64,000 nucleotides of DNA from CAVSWT01 sp963731745 (GCA_963731745.1 CAVSWT010000007.1:19576-83575); one strand, 5' to 3'; positions 1-8,959 are shown, counted from the first letter of the stretch. Notes: generated from the sequence alone by a model not told the origin. Translations and numbers: made by a program.

Positions 1-119
1 TTTAAAGCTAAATTTTCAGAACAAACTCTATTATTCCATTAGAGAAAGTGTAGCTCTTGTTATATTTTGGCTGTTTGCACTTTGATATTTAGAGATAACT
101 TACGCTGCTAAAATCACAA

Positions 120-160
120 TCGTCAGCCGGCAGCTTGCATCGACAAGTTTAGTGTGACGA
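120..160. repeat. Short intergenic inverted repeat upstream of nusB
   Basis: TCGTCA (120-125) and TGACGA (155-160) form a perfect six-base inverted repeat around a loop that contains the palindrome GCCGGC and the string TCGACAAG. A related arrangement (TGTCAG, TCGACAAG, CTGACA) occurs at 6487-6515, so this may be a degenerate copy of a dispersed palindromic element. The rest of bases 1-282 shows no convincing gene. Confidence 0.35.
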
Positions 161-238
161 ATGAAATTGAATTTATCTTACAATTTTTAATAATAATTTT
201 TTAATAGAAAACCGTTGATTAAAGTTTAAAAATACATT

Positions 239-272
239 ATTGTTCGATACCCGTTTGTTCTAATATAATTTG
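239..272 (+). promoter_or_regulatory. Weak promoter candidate for nusB
   Basis: ATTG at 239-242 lies 21 bases before TATAATTTG at 264-272, which resembles the Bacteroidota -33/-7 pattern but with one extra base inside the -7 box. The nusB start follows 10 bases later. The match is imperfect. Confidence 0.22.
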
Positions 273-282
273 ATTTGATAAT

Positions 283-765
283 ATGACCCATACATTTAAA
301 AGACGCCAGGTTAGGGAAAGAGTACTTCAAATTTTATATGCATATGAAATGAATAAAGAGGCTCTTTCAAATTTAATTAACGCAGTTTTAGTAGATGTTC
401 CTGATGCGACTGATAAAGAGTTCGCCAATAATCTAATTAACCGCGTTTTAATTCATCAAAAGGAATTAGATGAAGAAATTAAGAAGCGGGTTGACAACTG
501 GGAAATGAATCGAATTGCTTTGATTGATAAGATATTATTAAGAATGGGACTATGCGAATTATTTTATTTCCCTGACATTCCTCCAAAAGTTTCCATAAAC
601 GAATCCATCGAAATAGCAAAAGAATACAGTACAGCAGGCAGCGGTAAATTTATAAACGGAATTTTAGATGCTGTACTTTCAGAGCTAAAAGAATCTAACA
701 AACTTGATAAAGCCGGTAGGGGATTACTGCAAGAAACTCTTAATCGTCCATCCCAAAAGAAATAG
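283..765 (+). CDS. nusB: Transcription antitermination factor NusB
   Basis: A 160-residue protein of normal NusB length. The family binds boxA RNA together with S10 (NusE) and supports antitermination at rRNA operons. The C-terminal half carries the best-conserved NusB stretch: ISINES-like VSINESIEIAKEY, then GSGKFINGILDAVL (about residues 104-135). The N-terminal RRQVRERVLQILYAYE matches the first helix of the fold. The ATG at 283 has no strong ribosome binding site, which is common in this group of bacteria. A transporter gene follows after five bases, so the two are probably co-transcribed. Confidence 0.95.
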   Translation: MTHTFKRRQVRERVLQILYAYEMNKEALSNLINAVLVDVPDATDKEFANNLINRVLIHQKELDEEIKKRVDNWEMNRIALIDKILLRMGLCELFYFPDIPPKVSINESIEIAKEYSTAGSGKFINGILDAVLSELKESNKLDKAGRGLLQETLNRPSQKK

Positions 766-770
766 TTTGA

Positions 771-2038
771 ATGAAGAATAAAGGCAAAATTTTTATCTGG
801 ACTCTGTTCGATTTTGCCAACACTGCTTTTTCAGTAATTATAGTTACTGTTATCTATTCTAAATATTTTTCCAATTATGTAGCCGGCGGACAAAAATGGA
901 TTTGGGGACTTGCAGTAAGTATCTCGATGGTTATAGCAGCATTTTTAAGCCCGCCCATGGGAGCTATCGCAGATGCTTCTCGAAATAGAAAAAGGTTTTT
1001 ACTTTTCTTAACTCTTCTTTCAGTTACTGCTACTGCGTTAATGTTTTTTGTGCAGAAGGGTGATATTCTTTTAGGATTAATTTTATTTGTAATTGCAAAT
1101 ATAGGTTTTGAAGCCGGATTAGTTTTTTATGATGCATTCCTCCCCAACCTAACTGAAAAGAAAAATTTTGGAAGAGTTTCAGGTTATGGGTTTGCAATGG
1201 GTTATGTGGGCGCTCTTGTGGTTTTAATTATTGTAATGTTTTTATTACCTGACCAGTCTTCACCCGATTATTATTTTTATATTAGACTTTCATTTATTGT
1301 AGCGGCGGCTTTCTTTTTTATTTTTTCACTCCCGATTTTTTTATTTATCAGTGAACCTTCGGTAAAGGATAAAATAAAAACTGATGTTATAAAAATTGGA
1401 ATTCATAAAAGTTTTCAAACATTAAAAGCAATTTTTATTGAAGGGAAGTACCCATCAATTAAAAAATTTTTAGATTGCTTTCTTTCTTTATAATGATGCA
1501 ATAATAACTATCATTGCATTTGCCTCAATCTTTGCTTCAAATATTTTGAAGATGTCCGACTCGGAAGTAATTTACTTTTTTGTGATCGTTCAAAGCACTG
1601 CTGTAATCGGTTCATTTATTTTTGGAATTATTTCTGACCATATCGGTCCAAAAAAAACTATTACAATTACATTATTCATCTGGATTGGAGTTATAGTTGG
1701 AGCTTTTGTAGTTCAAACTGTTTTTGAGTTTTATATTGTCGGTTTAGTTGCCGGATTATCAATTGGTTCTTCACAGTCATGCAGCAGAAGCTTAATGGCT
1801 TTGCTTAACTCCAAAAGAACAGGAAGCAGAATTCTTTGGATTTTATGATGGATTATTTGGAAAATCTTCGGCAGTAGTTGGGCCGCTTTTTTACGGAATC
1901 ATTTCTGATATTTCCAATGAAAGATTTGCTGCTTTGGCAATTGGATTATTCTTTGTCGCTGGACTAATAATCTTACAAAAAGTTGTTGTGCCGGAATTTA
2001 GGAAGAATAGAATTGGATCCGCAGAGATTACAAGTTAA
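771..2038 (+). CDS. UMF1-family (Atg22-like) MFS transporter, frame broken twice
   Basis: A polytopic membrane protein of the UMF1/Atg22-like branch of the major facilitator superfamily. The N-terminus WTLFDFANTAFSVIIVTVIY is typical and is followed by many hydrophobic helices. The substrate is unknown. The reading frame is broken near 1473, where FLIAFFLYNDAI would be restored by removing one base. It breaks again near 1806-1811, after which LFGKSSAVVGPLFYG and the C-terminus continue to the TAA at 2036-2038. Rejoined, it would be about 420 residues, the usual length for the family. Both breaks behave as single-base changes with intact coding on either side, so assembly error is more likely than a true pseudogene. 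It sits five bases after nusB. Confidence 0.8.
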
Positions 2039-2042
2039 GTGC

Positions 2043-2085
2043 TAAAAAAAGTAAGGCTCACCTCTGAGGTGAACCTCATTTTTTG
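2043..2085. terminator. Bidirectional rho-independent terminator
   Basis: Arms AGGCTCACCT (2054-2063) and AGGTGAACCT (2067-2076) pair over ten positions with one mismatch around a three-base loop. A T-run follows on the plus side and an A-run precedes it. It lies between the convergent transporter (plus) and barrel protein (minus), so it can serve both. Confidence 0.8.
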
Positions 2086-2091
2086 TTATTG

Positions 2092-2736
2092 TTAAAACAT
2101 AAATGAATATTGAAATCCAATCTTCACAAGTCCTTTATTAACTTTTTCATATATCTGACCTGTTGGTGAATATCCCGTGTTAATATCATAGCCGTACACT
2201 TTTTTATTCGGGACATAATAAATTACATCAGCACTAAAACTTTGTGAGAAATCATATCCCAATCCAAAACAGTAGAAAATAAAATCTCCACCGCTGGATG
2301 AAAGGTTGTGCGAAGTTTTTTGGTTATTAAAGAAATCCAATCCTAATGATAAGTTAAAATCTGAGTTAAATAAATTTGCTTTTAAAAATGCCCCTGCATC
2401 GAAGCCGCCAAAATCTTCATTCAAAAAGGTTAGTCCGAATCTAAGTTCAACTTTATAATATTTCAAAAACTCAATGCCTCCAAGTAAATGAAGATTGTGA
2501 GGTAAAGAAAGTTTTAAAATATTTCCAACTACGTTTGTTTCATGATCGTATATATTTGTATACATGATTATCAGTTCATCTCTAATTCCCCATTCAAAAT
2601 TTGCATCATTGTTATATAGACTTGGGTCTATGTTATCAGTTTTTCCTTTGAAAAAAATATTTTCTACTGCATAAGTTGACGAAAAACAAAATAAAGAAAT
2701 TATTGCTACAAATGTTAGAGTTAACAATGTTTTCAT
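2092..2736 (-). CDS. Secreted, probably outer-membrane beta-barrel protein, unknown function
   Basis: A 214-residue protein with a clear signal peptide (MKTLLTLTFVAIISLFCFSS, likely cleaved after STYA at about residue 23). The mature part has alternating polar and aromatic strands (for example LSLGLDFFNN, GLVKIGFQYSFMF) and ends in Phe, as outer-membrane barrels usually do. No named family was recognised. It is the last gene of a minus-strand group with a lipoprotein and a small exported protein, all small and envelope-directed. Barrel topology is inferred from pattern only. Confidence 0.6.
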   Translation of the reverse strand: MKTLLTLTFVAIISLFCFSSTYAVENIFFKGKTDNIDPSLYNNDANFEWGIRDELIIMYTNIYDHETNVVGNILKLSLPHNLHLLGGIEFLKYYKVELRFGLTFLNEDFGGFDAGAFLKANLFNSDFNLSLGLDFFNNQKTSHNLSSSGGDFIFYCFGLGYDFSQSFSADVIYYVPNKKVYGYDINTGYSPTGQIYEKVNKGLVKIGFQYSFMF

Positions 2737-2780
2737 ATTATTAACCCCTTATTAATTTTTAACTTATATTTGTAATAAAT

Positions 2781-3452
2781 TTATGGATTAAATTCATAGT
2801 TATATTTATGACCTATGAATCCTCCGGTTATTCCTCCAACTAAAATTCCTAAAGGAATGCTTATTATGCCGACTGCGAAGTAATCATAATCATTAGGATA
2901 TGGTGGATTTCCTTCCCGAACATTTGCTGGTATAACTTTACTAATTGTAATTAAAAGACCTCCAACAACGCCATACAACATGCCTGTCAAAGTTCCCTCT
3001 AAATGATTATTGTAACTGACTCCTTTAACAAAATTGAGCGGGATGTGATTTTTAATAAGGAATTCTTCTTTTGTATTACATTTTAACATTGATGGTAAAA
3101 ATACCATGCTATCTACTTCAATTTCTTTCCCATTTTTAAGTGATAAATGTGTTGAAGTGCTATTGTAAATTTTATAATCAAGAGAGTTTATTTCTTTCAA
3201 CGGAATGTTTATGTTTTCAATTTTTACTTGTCTGCTAACAAATACTAAAGAATCATTTTCGATTCTTGCACCAGCATTGGTAGTTAATACACTATCTGTT
3301 TTAAGCTGAATATTAAGATTTTTATCTTCTGCATGTTGATTAAAATGTTTATTAAAATCCATTTTCGATTTAAACTCCTGTGTAACATAACTTGTAGAGC
3401 ATCCAATAAAAAAAAATAAAATAATTGTTACAAATAGATAAAATGTTTTCAT
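2781..3452 (-). CDS. Predicted lipoprotein with C-terminal glycine-rich membrane hairpin
   Basis: A 223-residue protein with a lipoprotein signal peptide: the lipobox FIGC places the lipidated Cys at residue 18. The middle (about 30-150) is polar and strand-rich. The last third holds two glycine-rich hydrophobic segments, GTLTGMLYGVVGGLLITI and GIISIPLGILVGGITGGFIG, that resemble glycine-zipper membrane hairpins. This combination suggests a protein anchored in, or inserted into, an envelope membrane. The function is not recognisable. It lies 44 bases upstream of the barrel-like gene on the same strand and may be co-transcribed with it. Confidence 0.6.
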   Translation of the reverse strand: MKTFYLFVTIILFFFIGCSTSYVTQEFKSKMDFNKHFNQHAEDKNLNIQLKTDSVLTTNAGARIENDSLVFVSRQVKIENINIPLKEINSLDYKIYNSTSTHLSLKNGKEIEVDSMVFLPSMLKCNTKEEFLIKNHIPLNFVKGVSYNNHLEGTLTGMLYGVVGGLLITISKVIPANVREGNPPYPNDYDYFAVGIISIPLGILVGGITGGFIGHKYNYEFNP

Positions 3453-3464
3453 ATAAATTCCTTT

Positions 3465-3868
3465 CTAATAATTAACCCATATTGGATCGCCAACATAATA
3501 ACTATATTGAACCCGCCACCTACCTACATCCGGAAAACCGCAGCTATTACATGGATCAGCAGAATAGCATTGCCATATAACTACTTCATGTACCTGTTTA
3601 CGTAATAACCATCCTCTTTCCCATGCTGAATTGCAAAACTCTTTAATTCCATTTTCATCTCCCGTGTTTGAAGCATATAACCAAAATTTATTAACGCCGG
3701 CATCATTTGCATCTCCGAGTAAATCGAACCACGAATTTGAATTTTCATTAATATAAGGACAAGCGACGTGTCCTCCACCATTACCGTTATTTGCTAAGAT
3801 ATCCACAAAACTATTAACGATATAGAAAAAGAAAAAAGAAGAAAAAGAACAGACAGGTAATTTTTCAT
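3465..3868 (-). CDS. Small Cys-containing exported protein, signal peptide apparently out of frame
   Basis: The clear open frame runs from a GTG at 3806 to 3465 (113 residues) and has five Cys, including CYSADPCNSCG, plus many Trp and Tyr residues. No family was recognised. Just upstream, an ATG at 3868 preceded by GGGAGCC encodes MKNYLSVLFLLF, a typical signal-peptide start, but in another frame. The two are separated by a T-rich homopolymer stretch (3821-3852 on this strand). A one-base change there would fuse them into an exported protein of about 130 residues. The fusion is inferred; the 113-residue part is the safe minimum. Confidence 0.5.
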
Positions 3869-3949
3869 ATAAAGGCTCCCATTTTTGTTAAACTCCCTAA
3901 TTAACGATATTAAAGTAGAACAATTTTATTCTAAAACAAAACTCGCTTT

Positions 3950-3976
3950 AACTAAAAGTAAAGTTTACTTTTAGTT
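3950..3976. repeat. Perfect 13-base palindrome, possible terminator or operator
   Basis: AACTAAAAGTAAA (3950-3962) is followed by one G and its exact inverse complement (3964-3976). On the plus strand a run of T follows after about ten bases; on the minus strand no T-run follows at once. It sits downstream of the minus-strand phosphatase gene ending at 4007, so it may end that transcript, but the missing T-run leaves an operator role open. Confidence 0.5.
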
Positions 3977-4006
3977 GAACCTCACATTTTTTTTCAATTG
4001 TAAAGT

Positions 4007-5110
4007 TCAATCCTTCCTAATAATGATCAAAGATAAATCGTCAACTACCGGACTGTCTCCTACAAAATCATCTACTGCTTCTATAATAGCAACTCCAATA
4101 TTTTCAAAGCTGTAATTTTTAACTCTGGATAAAAAATTTGCAAATCTTTCTTTTTCAAAAAACTGTCCGAATTCATTTTGTGCTTCTGTAACTCCATCTG
4201 AATAGCTAATAAGGATATCACCTTTTTCAATTTCCAAAATGTCCTCGTTATAATTAAAATCTTTCATTAGTCCGATAGCGGGATTACTTTTAGAAATTTC
4301 TTTTATTCCGTTTTGATTAATTAGATATGGCGGCAAATGGCCAGCATTTACAAAACGTATATACGATTCAGAAGGTTTAATTTCCATGTAAAGCATTGAA
4401 GCAAAAATATTTGATAGACTGTCACGAAAAAATATTGAATTTATTTTTGTACATAGTTTAGAAAGGCAATCAAAATCTGCCGCAATTGCCCTAATGGTAG
4501 CCTGAAGCTTTGCCATAAGCAATGCGGCATGCAATCCTTTGCCGGCAACATCGCCGATTACAAGTCCAATACGATTTTCATTTATTTTAAGGTAATCAAC
4601 TAAGTCGCCTCCAACTTCATTTGCCGGACGCGTGTAAAGCCAAATTGACCATCCATCAACTTTAGGACTTTGTTCGGGCATCAATGCCTGTTGGACTTTT
4701 CTGCCTGCTTCAAGTTCATCTTTTGCTAACAGTTTATCTTTAAGCTCAAGCATTAAAACTATAAATATTAATGCTCCTCCAATCAGTCCTGTGTTATTTG
4801 ACTGAACATTTCCATCGTTGATTACAATAACACTGCTTCCCATAAATACAATCAAAAGACCGGCGATTGCCAGTATTCTTCTAAGCGGAGTTAGGTAGAG
4901 GAATAAACTTTTAAAGGTCCAAATAATTAAATGAAATCCCTTACGTAAAGGATTCATTCCTGTAAGGCGTTGATTCTGTTCTTCAGAAATATAGAAGCTT
5001 CTTAATTCTCTGAATTCACGTTTAACATCTTTTTGAAATCTTACATTTTTAATATCATCTCGTAAAACTCTAGTGAATTTTTGCTCAGATTTGGTATTTG
5101 TTCCATTCAT
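4007..5110 (-). CDS. Membrane SpoIIE/RsbU-type PP2C serine phosphatase
   Basis: A 367-residue protein. The N-terminal 65 residues are soluble. Two membrane helices follow (about 72-95 and 103-120), then a linker and a C-terminal SpoIIE-type PP2C phosphatase domain (about 140-365). Metal-binding motifs are visible: NEVGGDLVDY, VIGDVAGKG, NAGHLPPY and SYSDGVTEAQ. Family members dephosphorylate STAS-type anti-sigma antagonists in partner-switching control. No anti-sigma kinase lies next to it. A STAS protein is encoded at 44208-44582 in this window, but a functional link is only a thought. The start is the ATG at 5110. Confidence 0.88.
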   Translation of the reverse strand: MNGTNTKSEQKFTRVLRDDIKNVRFQKDVKREFRELRSFYISEEQNQRLTGMNPLRKGFHLIIWTFKSLFLYLTPLRRILAIAGLLIVFMGSSVIVINDGNVQSNNTGLIGGALIFIVLMLELKDKLLAKDELEAGRKVQQALMPEQSPKVDGWSIWLYTRPANEVGGDLVDYLKINENRIGLVIGDVAGKGLHAALLMAKLQATIRAIAADFDCLSKLCTKINSIFFRDSLSNIFASMLYMEIKPSESYIRFVNAGHLPPYLINQNGIKEISKSNPAIGLMKDFNYNEDILEIEKGDILISYSDGVTEAQNEFGQFFEKERFANFLSRVKNYSFENIGVAIIEAVDDFVGDSPVVDDLSLIIIRKD

Positions 5111-5155
5111 TTTAGTGCTTAGTTTTTCGAATAAAAATATTGAATATTTATTTCA

Positions 5156-6328
5156 TTACAGTGAATTTAATTTTGCTGCAGCCTCGGCTATCACGTTCTC
5201 ATTCTTTGCAAAACAAATTCTAATAATTTTGTGTGAATAATTTTCTTGCGAATTACTATTATAAAATGGTGAAAGGGGAATAGCAGCTATTCCGATTTCT
5301 TTCGTTAAATATTCCGTAAACTTTATATCATTCATATTTGAAATTTCAGAATAGTCTAACAATTGAAAATAGGTTCCTTCCGCAGGATTGAATTTAAATT
5401 TTGATTTTGAAATTTGCGAAATAAAATAGTCTCTTTTATTTTCATAAAAATTACTTAAACCTGAATAATATGAATCATCTTTCAAAATATCCGCATAAGC
5501 ATACTGAATTGGAGTGTTAACAGCAAACACAATAAATTGATGAAGTTTTCTAAACTCGTTCATCATAAATTCGGGAGCAGTGCAGTATCCAACTTTCCAT
5601 CCGGTAGTATGGTACGATTTTCCAAATGACGAAATTACAAATGCTTTTTGAGCTAATTGTTCCGATTGTGAGATGCTGATATGTTTCTTTCCATCAAACA
5701 CAATATGCTCATAAACTTCATCGCTTAGAATAAAAATATTTTTATCGTAAAGAATATCTTCTAATTTTTTAAGATCGGCTTGATTTATTACATAACCGGT
5801 AGGATTATGTGGTGAATTGATTATTAGAAGTTTGGTTTTATTTGATATGGAGTTTTCTAATAGCTGCCAATCGATTTGATAATCAGGCAATATTAAAGAA
5901 ACAAAAACCGGTTTACCACCGCTGGCAATAACTGACAGGTACATAAGAATCATAAGCAGGTTCAAAAATAATTACTTCATCACCTTTATTTACGAGTGTT
6001 GTTATTGCTGTATAAATTGCCTGAGTTGCACCGCTGGTGATTGTTATTTCAGTTTCGGAATTATATTCTCTGTCCGTAAAGTTTTGAAATCTTTTTACAG
6101 ATATTTTCTCTTAATGATTTTACTCCAGGCATTGGAGCATATTGATTGAAGCCCTTGTTCTGATAATACGAAACTAATTTTAATAAGTTCATCAGGCGGA
6201 TTAAAATCTGGAAAACCTTGAGATAAGTTTAATGCATTATACTCAACTGCCATCTTCGTCATTTTGGAGAAGATGCTGATTCCAACATTTTTCAATTTTG
6301 AATTTAATTCAGAATTAATATTATTCAT
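5156..6328 (-). CDS. PLP-dependent class I/II aminotransferase (methionine/aspartate type), frame broken
   Basis: A fold-type I aminotransferase closest in motif to the YbdL-like methionine or keto-acid aminotransferases. The start MNNINSELNSKLKNVG is followed by YNALNLSQGFPDFNPP. Later come SPHNPTGYV, DEVYEH and the PLP-lysine region SSFGKSYHTTGWKVGY, then an Arg near the C-terminus (HKIIRICFAK). The frame changes about three times: near 6165-6180, near 6085-6105 and near 5945-5955. In each case the family sequence carries on in another frame (for example NQYAPMPGVKSLREN and EITITSGATQAIY). Rejoined length would be about 385 residues, normal for the family. Assembly indels are the likely cause; a decaying gene is the alternative. 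Confidence 0.78.
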
Positions 6329-6486
6329 AAAAGAAAAATACTAATCATTGATACCGATTGGCAAATGGAAGTTCTTATATTATTTCTTCTTAGAGAATAA
6401 AAAGAAAACATCATATCGAAGGAGGCTAATGCAGAAATAATTTTATTGTCACACTGTTACTGACGAAGTGCGAATTTATTTTTAAA

Positions 6487-6515
6487 TGTCAGTCTTCGAC
6501 AAGCTCAGCCTGACA
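6487..6515. repeat. REP-like palindromic element
   Basis: TGTCAG (6487-6492) and CTGACA (6510-6515) are perfect inverse complements around a loop containing TTCGACAAGCTCAG. A degenerate relative lies at 120-160. Copy number outside the window is unknown. Confidence 0.5.
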
Positions 6516-6560
6516 AATTATGGCTTCTGCAACAAGTTTTACCGGCAAGAAGTTATTCGA

Positions 6561-6595
6561 GAGAAATCTGCAATGTTTTTTATTAAAGATTTCTC
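6561..6595. repeat. Nine-base inverted repeat
   Basis: GAGAAATCT (6561-6569) and AGATTTCTC (6587-6595) pair perfectly over nine bases with a 17-base loop. It lies 3' of the minus-strand aminotransferase and Sel1 genes' boundary, within a group of palindromes, and has no T-run, so a dispersed repeat is more likely than a terminator. Confidence 0.5.
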
Positions 6596-6649
6596 CCGCT
6601 AGTCGAAATGACTATGAAATGAATTATTGATATTATTTTAGTTTGTATT

Positions 6650-8212
6650 TCAATTCACTTGAAACATTTGATCGGAAGGGCGAATTTCATCATACAATCT
6701 TTTTAATTGATCGTAGGCATAGCGGTTTCCTCTGCGAGCAGCAAACCGATATTCTTTTGCTGCTTCTCCTTTATCCTGGTTTAATCCTATTCCATTTTCA
6801 TAACAATATCCCAAAGTTACCTGCGCTAAAACAGAACCGTTCTTTTCCGCATCCTTTAAATCTTTTACAGCATCGTCATAACTTTTACTTTGAATCTCTC
6901 CATAAACTTCTGCAGTTTTTATTCTGACTTTTGCTTCGATGCTGCCAAACTTAACTGCATTCAGCCAAATGGAAAGACCATTTTGTTTATCCTTCTTTAC
7001 ATATTTACCTGTGAAATAATTTAAACCAAGTTCAACTATTGCCGGGATATAAAATTTTGAAGCTGAGTTCTGAAGTAATCGGTTTGCGTCATAATCTGTA
7101 ATACGGTTTGCAAATCCAAGAGAGTGAATTCCATACCACACAAACATAGCGTCTGGTATGTTTTCATCAATGCTCGATTTTAAATCTTCAAAATAATTAT
7201 TGGTTTTAATTAATTCATAAAGAAGAAAAGGGGAGCGGGGAGAATCTAATTTGATTGCTCTTACATAATATGCCGAAGCTGTAATAATATCTTTTGGATA
7301 ATAGAAACCTTTTTCATATAATCGTCCGATAAATGTCAATGCTTCTGGACTGCCCGAGTCAGCATATTTTAAAAGTGAAGATATTCCAGCAGTTTTAATT
7401 GAATCAAGTGAATTGTTTTTTTCTTTTAATCCAAGTTCTTTATTCAAATCATCGGAACCGATCAGCAAAATATCATCAACTAATGTAGAATCTGAAATGT
7501 GAGAAATCGTATCTTGTCCAGCGTTGAAATCTATAAAAACTAAACCAAGCGAATTTGATAACGACTGGTTATTCTTTTGAGTAGAAGTATCACCTTTTGT
7601 TTTTTTGCTGTTAGAATTATTATCAAATTTAATTGATGATGTATCGACTTTACTTGATAATTCCGTCAAAATTTGTTTAGCAGGTTCATAATTTCCTTTA
7701 ACGGATTTTTTAATCCAGTAATATGCTTTATTCAAATCTCTTTTAATTATCAAGTTGTCAGTAAATAAAATTCCAACTATATATTCGGCTTGAGGCATGC
7801 CGTCGTTTGCTGCGTCAAGAAAATATTTATAGGCATCGAATGGATTCCAATTTACTCCCCAGCCATTTAGTAATAAAATTCCATAATTGAATGATGCTGC
7901 AGTTAATCCTTTTTCTGCAGCTTTATGAATCCAATAAGCACCTTTAACTGTGTCTGCTGCAATTCCTTCGCCAAGCAAATATCTTAAGCCAAGCTCATGT
8001 TGGGCAAGTACGTCTCCGCTGTTTGCTTCACGGATTAAATTAAATTGCTGCCAGATTTGGTATGAAAGATCAGGCTGATAAAAAAAGCCACCCCGAATTG
8101 TACGCGGACGATTTTTCTTGAAAGCTAAACTGCTGGTTGTATCCTGCGCTATTCCCTCAGTAATTAAAAATATGATTAAAAATAAAAATGAAAGTATTTG
8201 ATATTTTTTAAT
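6650..8212 (-). CDS. Secreted Sel1/TPR-repeat protein with unusual start
   Basis: An alpha-solenoid protein of Sel1-like repeats. Several units have the form AxxxG-YxLGxxYxxGxGVxxDxxxAxxWYxxAA: EGIAADTVKGAYWIHKAAEK near the start, LTFIGRLYEKGFYYPKD in the middle, and TLGYCYENGIGLNQDKGEA near the C-terminus. Such repeats bind proteins; the partner is unknown. The best open start on canonical codons is a TTG at 7978, but the frame stays open for 78 more codons. Those encode a hydrophobic signal-like segment (YQILSFLFLIIFLITEGIAQ) and another repeat-like stretch (AQHELGLRYL). The only plausible initiator there is an ATT at 8212, so either a rare start is used or the true ATG is lost to a base error. 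Confidence 0.72.
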   Translation of the reverse strand: MKKYQILSFLFLIIFLITEGIAQDTTSSLAFKKNRPRTIRGGFFYQPDLSYQIWQQFNLIREANSGDVLAQHELGLRYLLGEGIAADTVKGAYWIHKAAEKGLTAASFNYGILLLNGWGVNWNPFDAYKYFLDAANDGMPQAEYIVGILFTDNLIIKRDLNKAYYWIKKSVKGNYEPAKQILTELSSKVDTSSIKFDNNSNSKKTKGDTSTQKNNQSLSNSLGLVFIDFNAGQDTISHISDSTLVDDILLIGSDDLNKELGLKEKNNSLDSIKTAGISSLLKYADSGSPEALTFIGRLYEKGFYYPKDIITASAYYVRAIKLDSPRSPFLLYELIKTNNYFEDLKSSIDENIPDAMFVWYGIHSLGFANRITDYDANRLLQNSASKFYIPAIVELGLNYFTGKYVKKDKQNGLSIWLNAVKFGSIEAKVRIKTAEVYGEIQSKSYDDAVKDLKDAEKNGSVLAQVTLGYCYENGIGLNQDKGEAAKEYRFAARRGNRYAYDQLKRLYDEIRPSDQMFQVN

Positions 8213-8372
8213 AACTGCGCTCTAATTTGTTATATAATTTGCTAAAATAATTTAGGTTTTGACAATTTATAAAGGTAAAAAGTTTAATCGTATTGTGCTA
8301 AGTATCATTTAAAACTTTTGTATTAAATATATATTAGAAATTGAAGAATTAAAAACAGAGGAAGGAAGATTG

Positions 8373-8834
8373 ATGGAAAGTTATTATGAAAAACCGGTTT
8401 TGGCAGTTAATAATTTGATTTCAGTATTGAATAAAGGCAATGATAGATTAATAGCTGCTGTGAATTTATTTGAAGATAAGGATGTTAAAAAATTAATTAA
8501 TAAAGTAATCGATAAACAACTTTATTTTATCGAATGTCTTAAAAAAGAAAATCAAAAATATAACACTGAAGTAAAGGCTGATAGAGTAACAGCAGAAAAT
8601 AATTTTGAAATCTCAATTAATGATTTAAAAATAAAAGATGAAAATGAAACTAATTCCGTTTTACACTATTGTGAAAAATTGGAGTATAACATTCAAATGG
8701 AATTTGCAGATACAATTAGTGCGGAAATCCCTGGTGAAACAAAAGATGTTATTACCAAAATATATAATGAAATAAGAGATTTTCATGATCAATTTAAAGT
8801 TTTAATTGAAAGAGAAAAGAAATCCAAAAACTAA
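8373..8834 (+). CDS. Small helical protein, DUF2383/ferritin-like four-helix bundle candidate
   Basis: A 153-residue, highly charged and mostly helical protein without Cys-rich or membrane segments. The N-terminal VNNLISVLNKGNDRLIAAVN and later KNLINKVIDKQLYFIECLKKE suggest helices of a ferritin-like bundle similar to DUF2383 stress-type proteins, but the match is weak. The ATG at 8373 was chosen over the TTG just before it because the purine-rich AGAGGAAGGAAG (8357-8368) sits at a good distance. It is monocistronic: about 160 bases upstream and 195 downstream are non-coding. The role is unknown. Confidence 0.6.
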   Translation: MESYYEKPVLAVNNLISVLNKGNDRLIAAVNLFEDKDVKKLINKVIDKQLYFIECLKKENQKYNTEVKADRVTAENNFEISINDLKIKDENETNSVLHYCEKLEYNIQMEFADTISAEIPGETKDVITKIYNEIRDFHDQFKVLIEREKKSKN

Positions 8835-8860
8835 ATTAATACAAAGCTAATTTTATTTTT

Positions 8861-8890
8861 TTTGACTTCACTGAATTTAATTCATAATCT
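8861..8890 (+). promoter_or_regulatory. Promoter candidate upstream of citrate synthase
   Basis: TTTG (8861-8864) is followed after 20 bases by TAATCTTT (8885-8892), a partial match to the Bacteroidota -7 box. The same stretch also reads as TTGACT, 17 bases, TAATCT. The gltA start is about 140 bases downstream. Confidence 0.35.
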
Positions 8891-8959
8891 TTAAATGGAT
8901 AATTCGTTTCTGCTCAGTTGGCTTTTCATGCCCTTAAATCATTGTTGAATTCAAATCAG

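Larger units (their letters stand above)
6329..6649. other. Non-coding gap rich in short palindromes
   Basis: No credible gene. The gap holds three inverted repeats: 6487-6515, 6561-6595 and TAGTC/GACTA at 6600-6614. Words such as TTCGACAAGCTCAG and AGTCGAAATGAC resemble dispersed intergenic palindromes seen in many bacterial genomes. It separates two minus-strand genes. Confidence 0.5.

Noticed and set aside
6643..6927. A 94-codon plus-strand frame opposite the Sel1-repeat gene
   Set aside because: It overlaps the antisense of the conserved Sel1 repeats and has no ribosome binding site.
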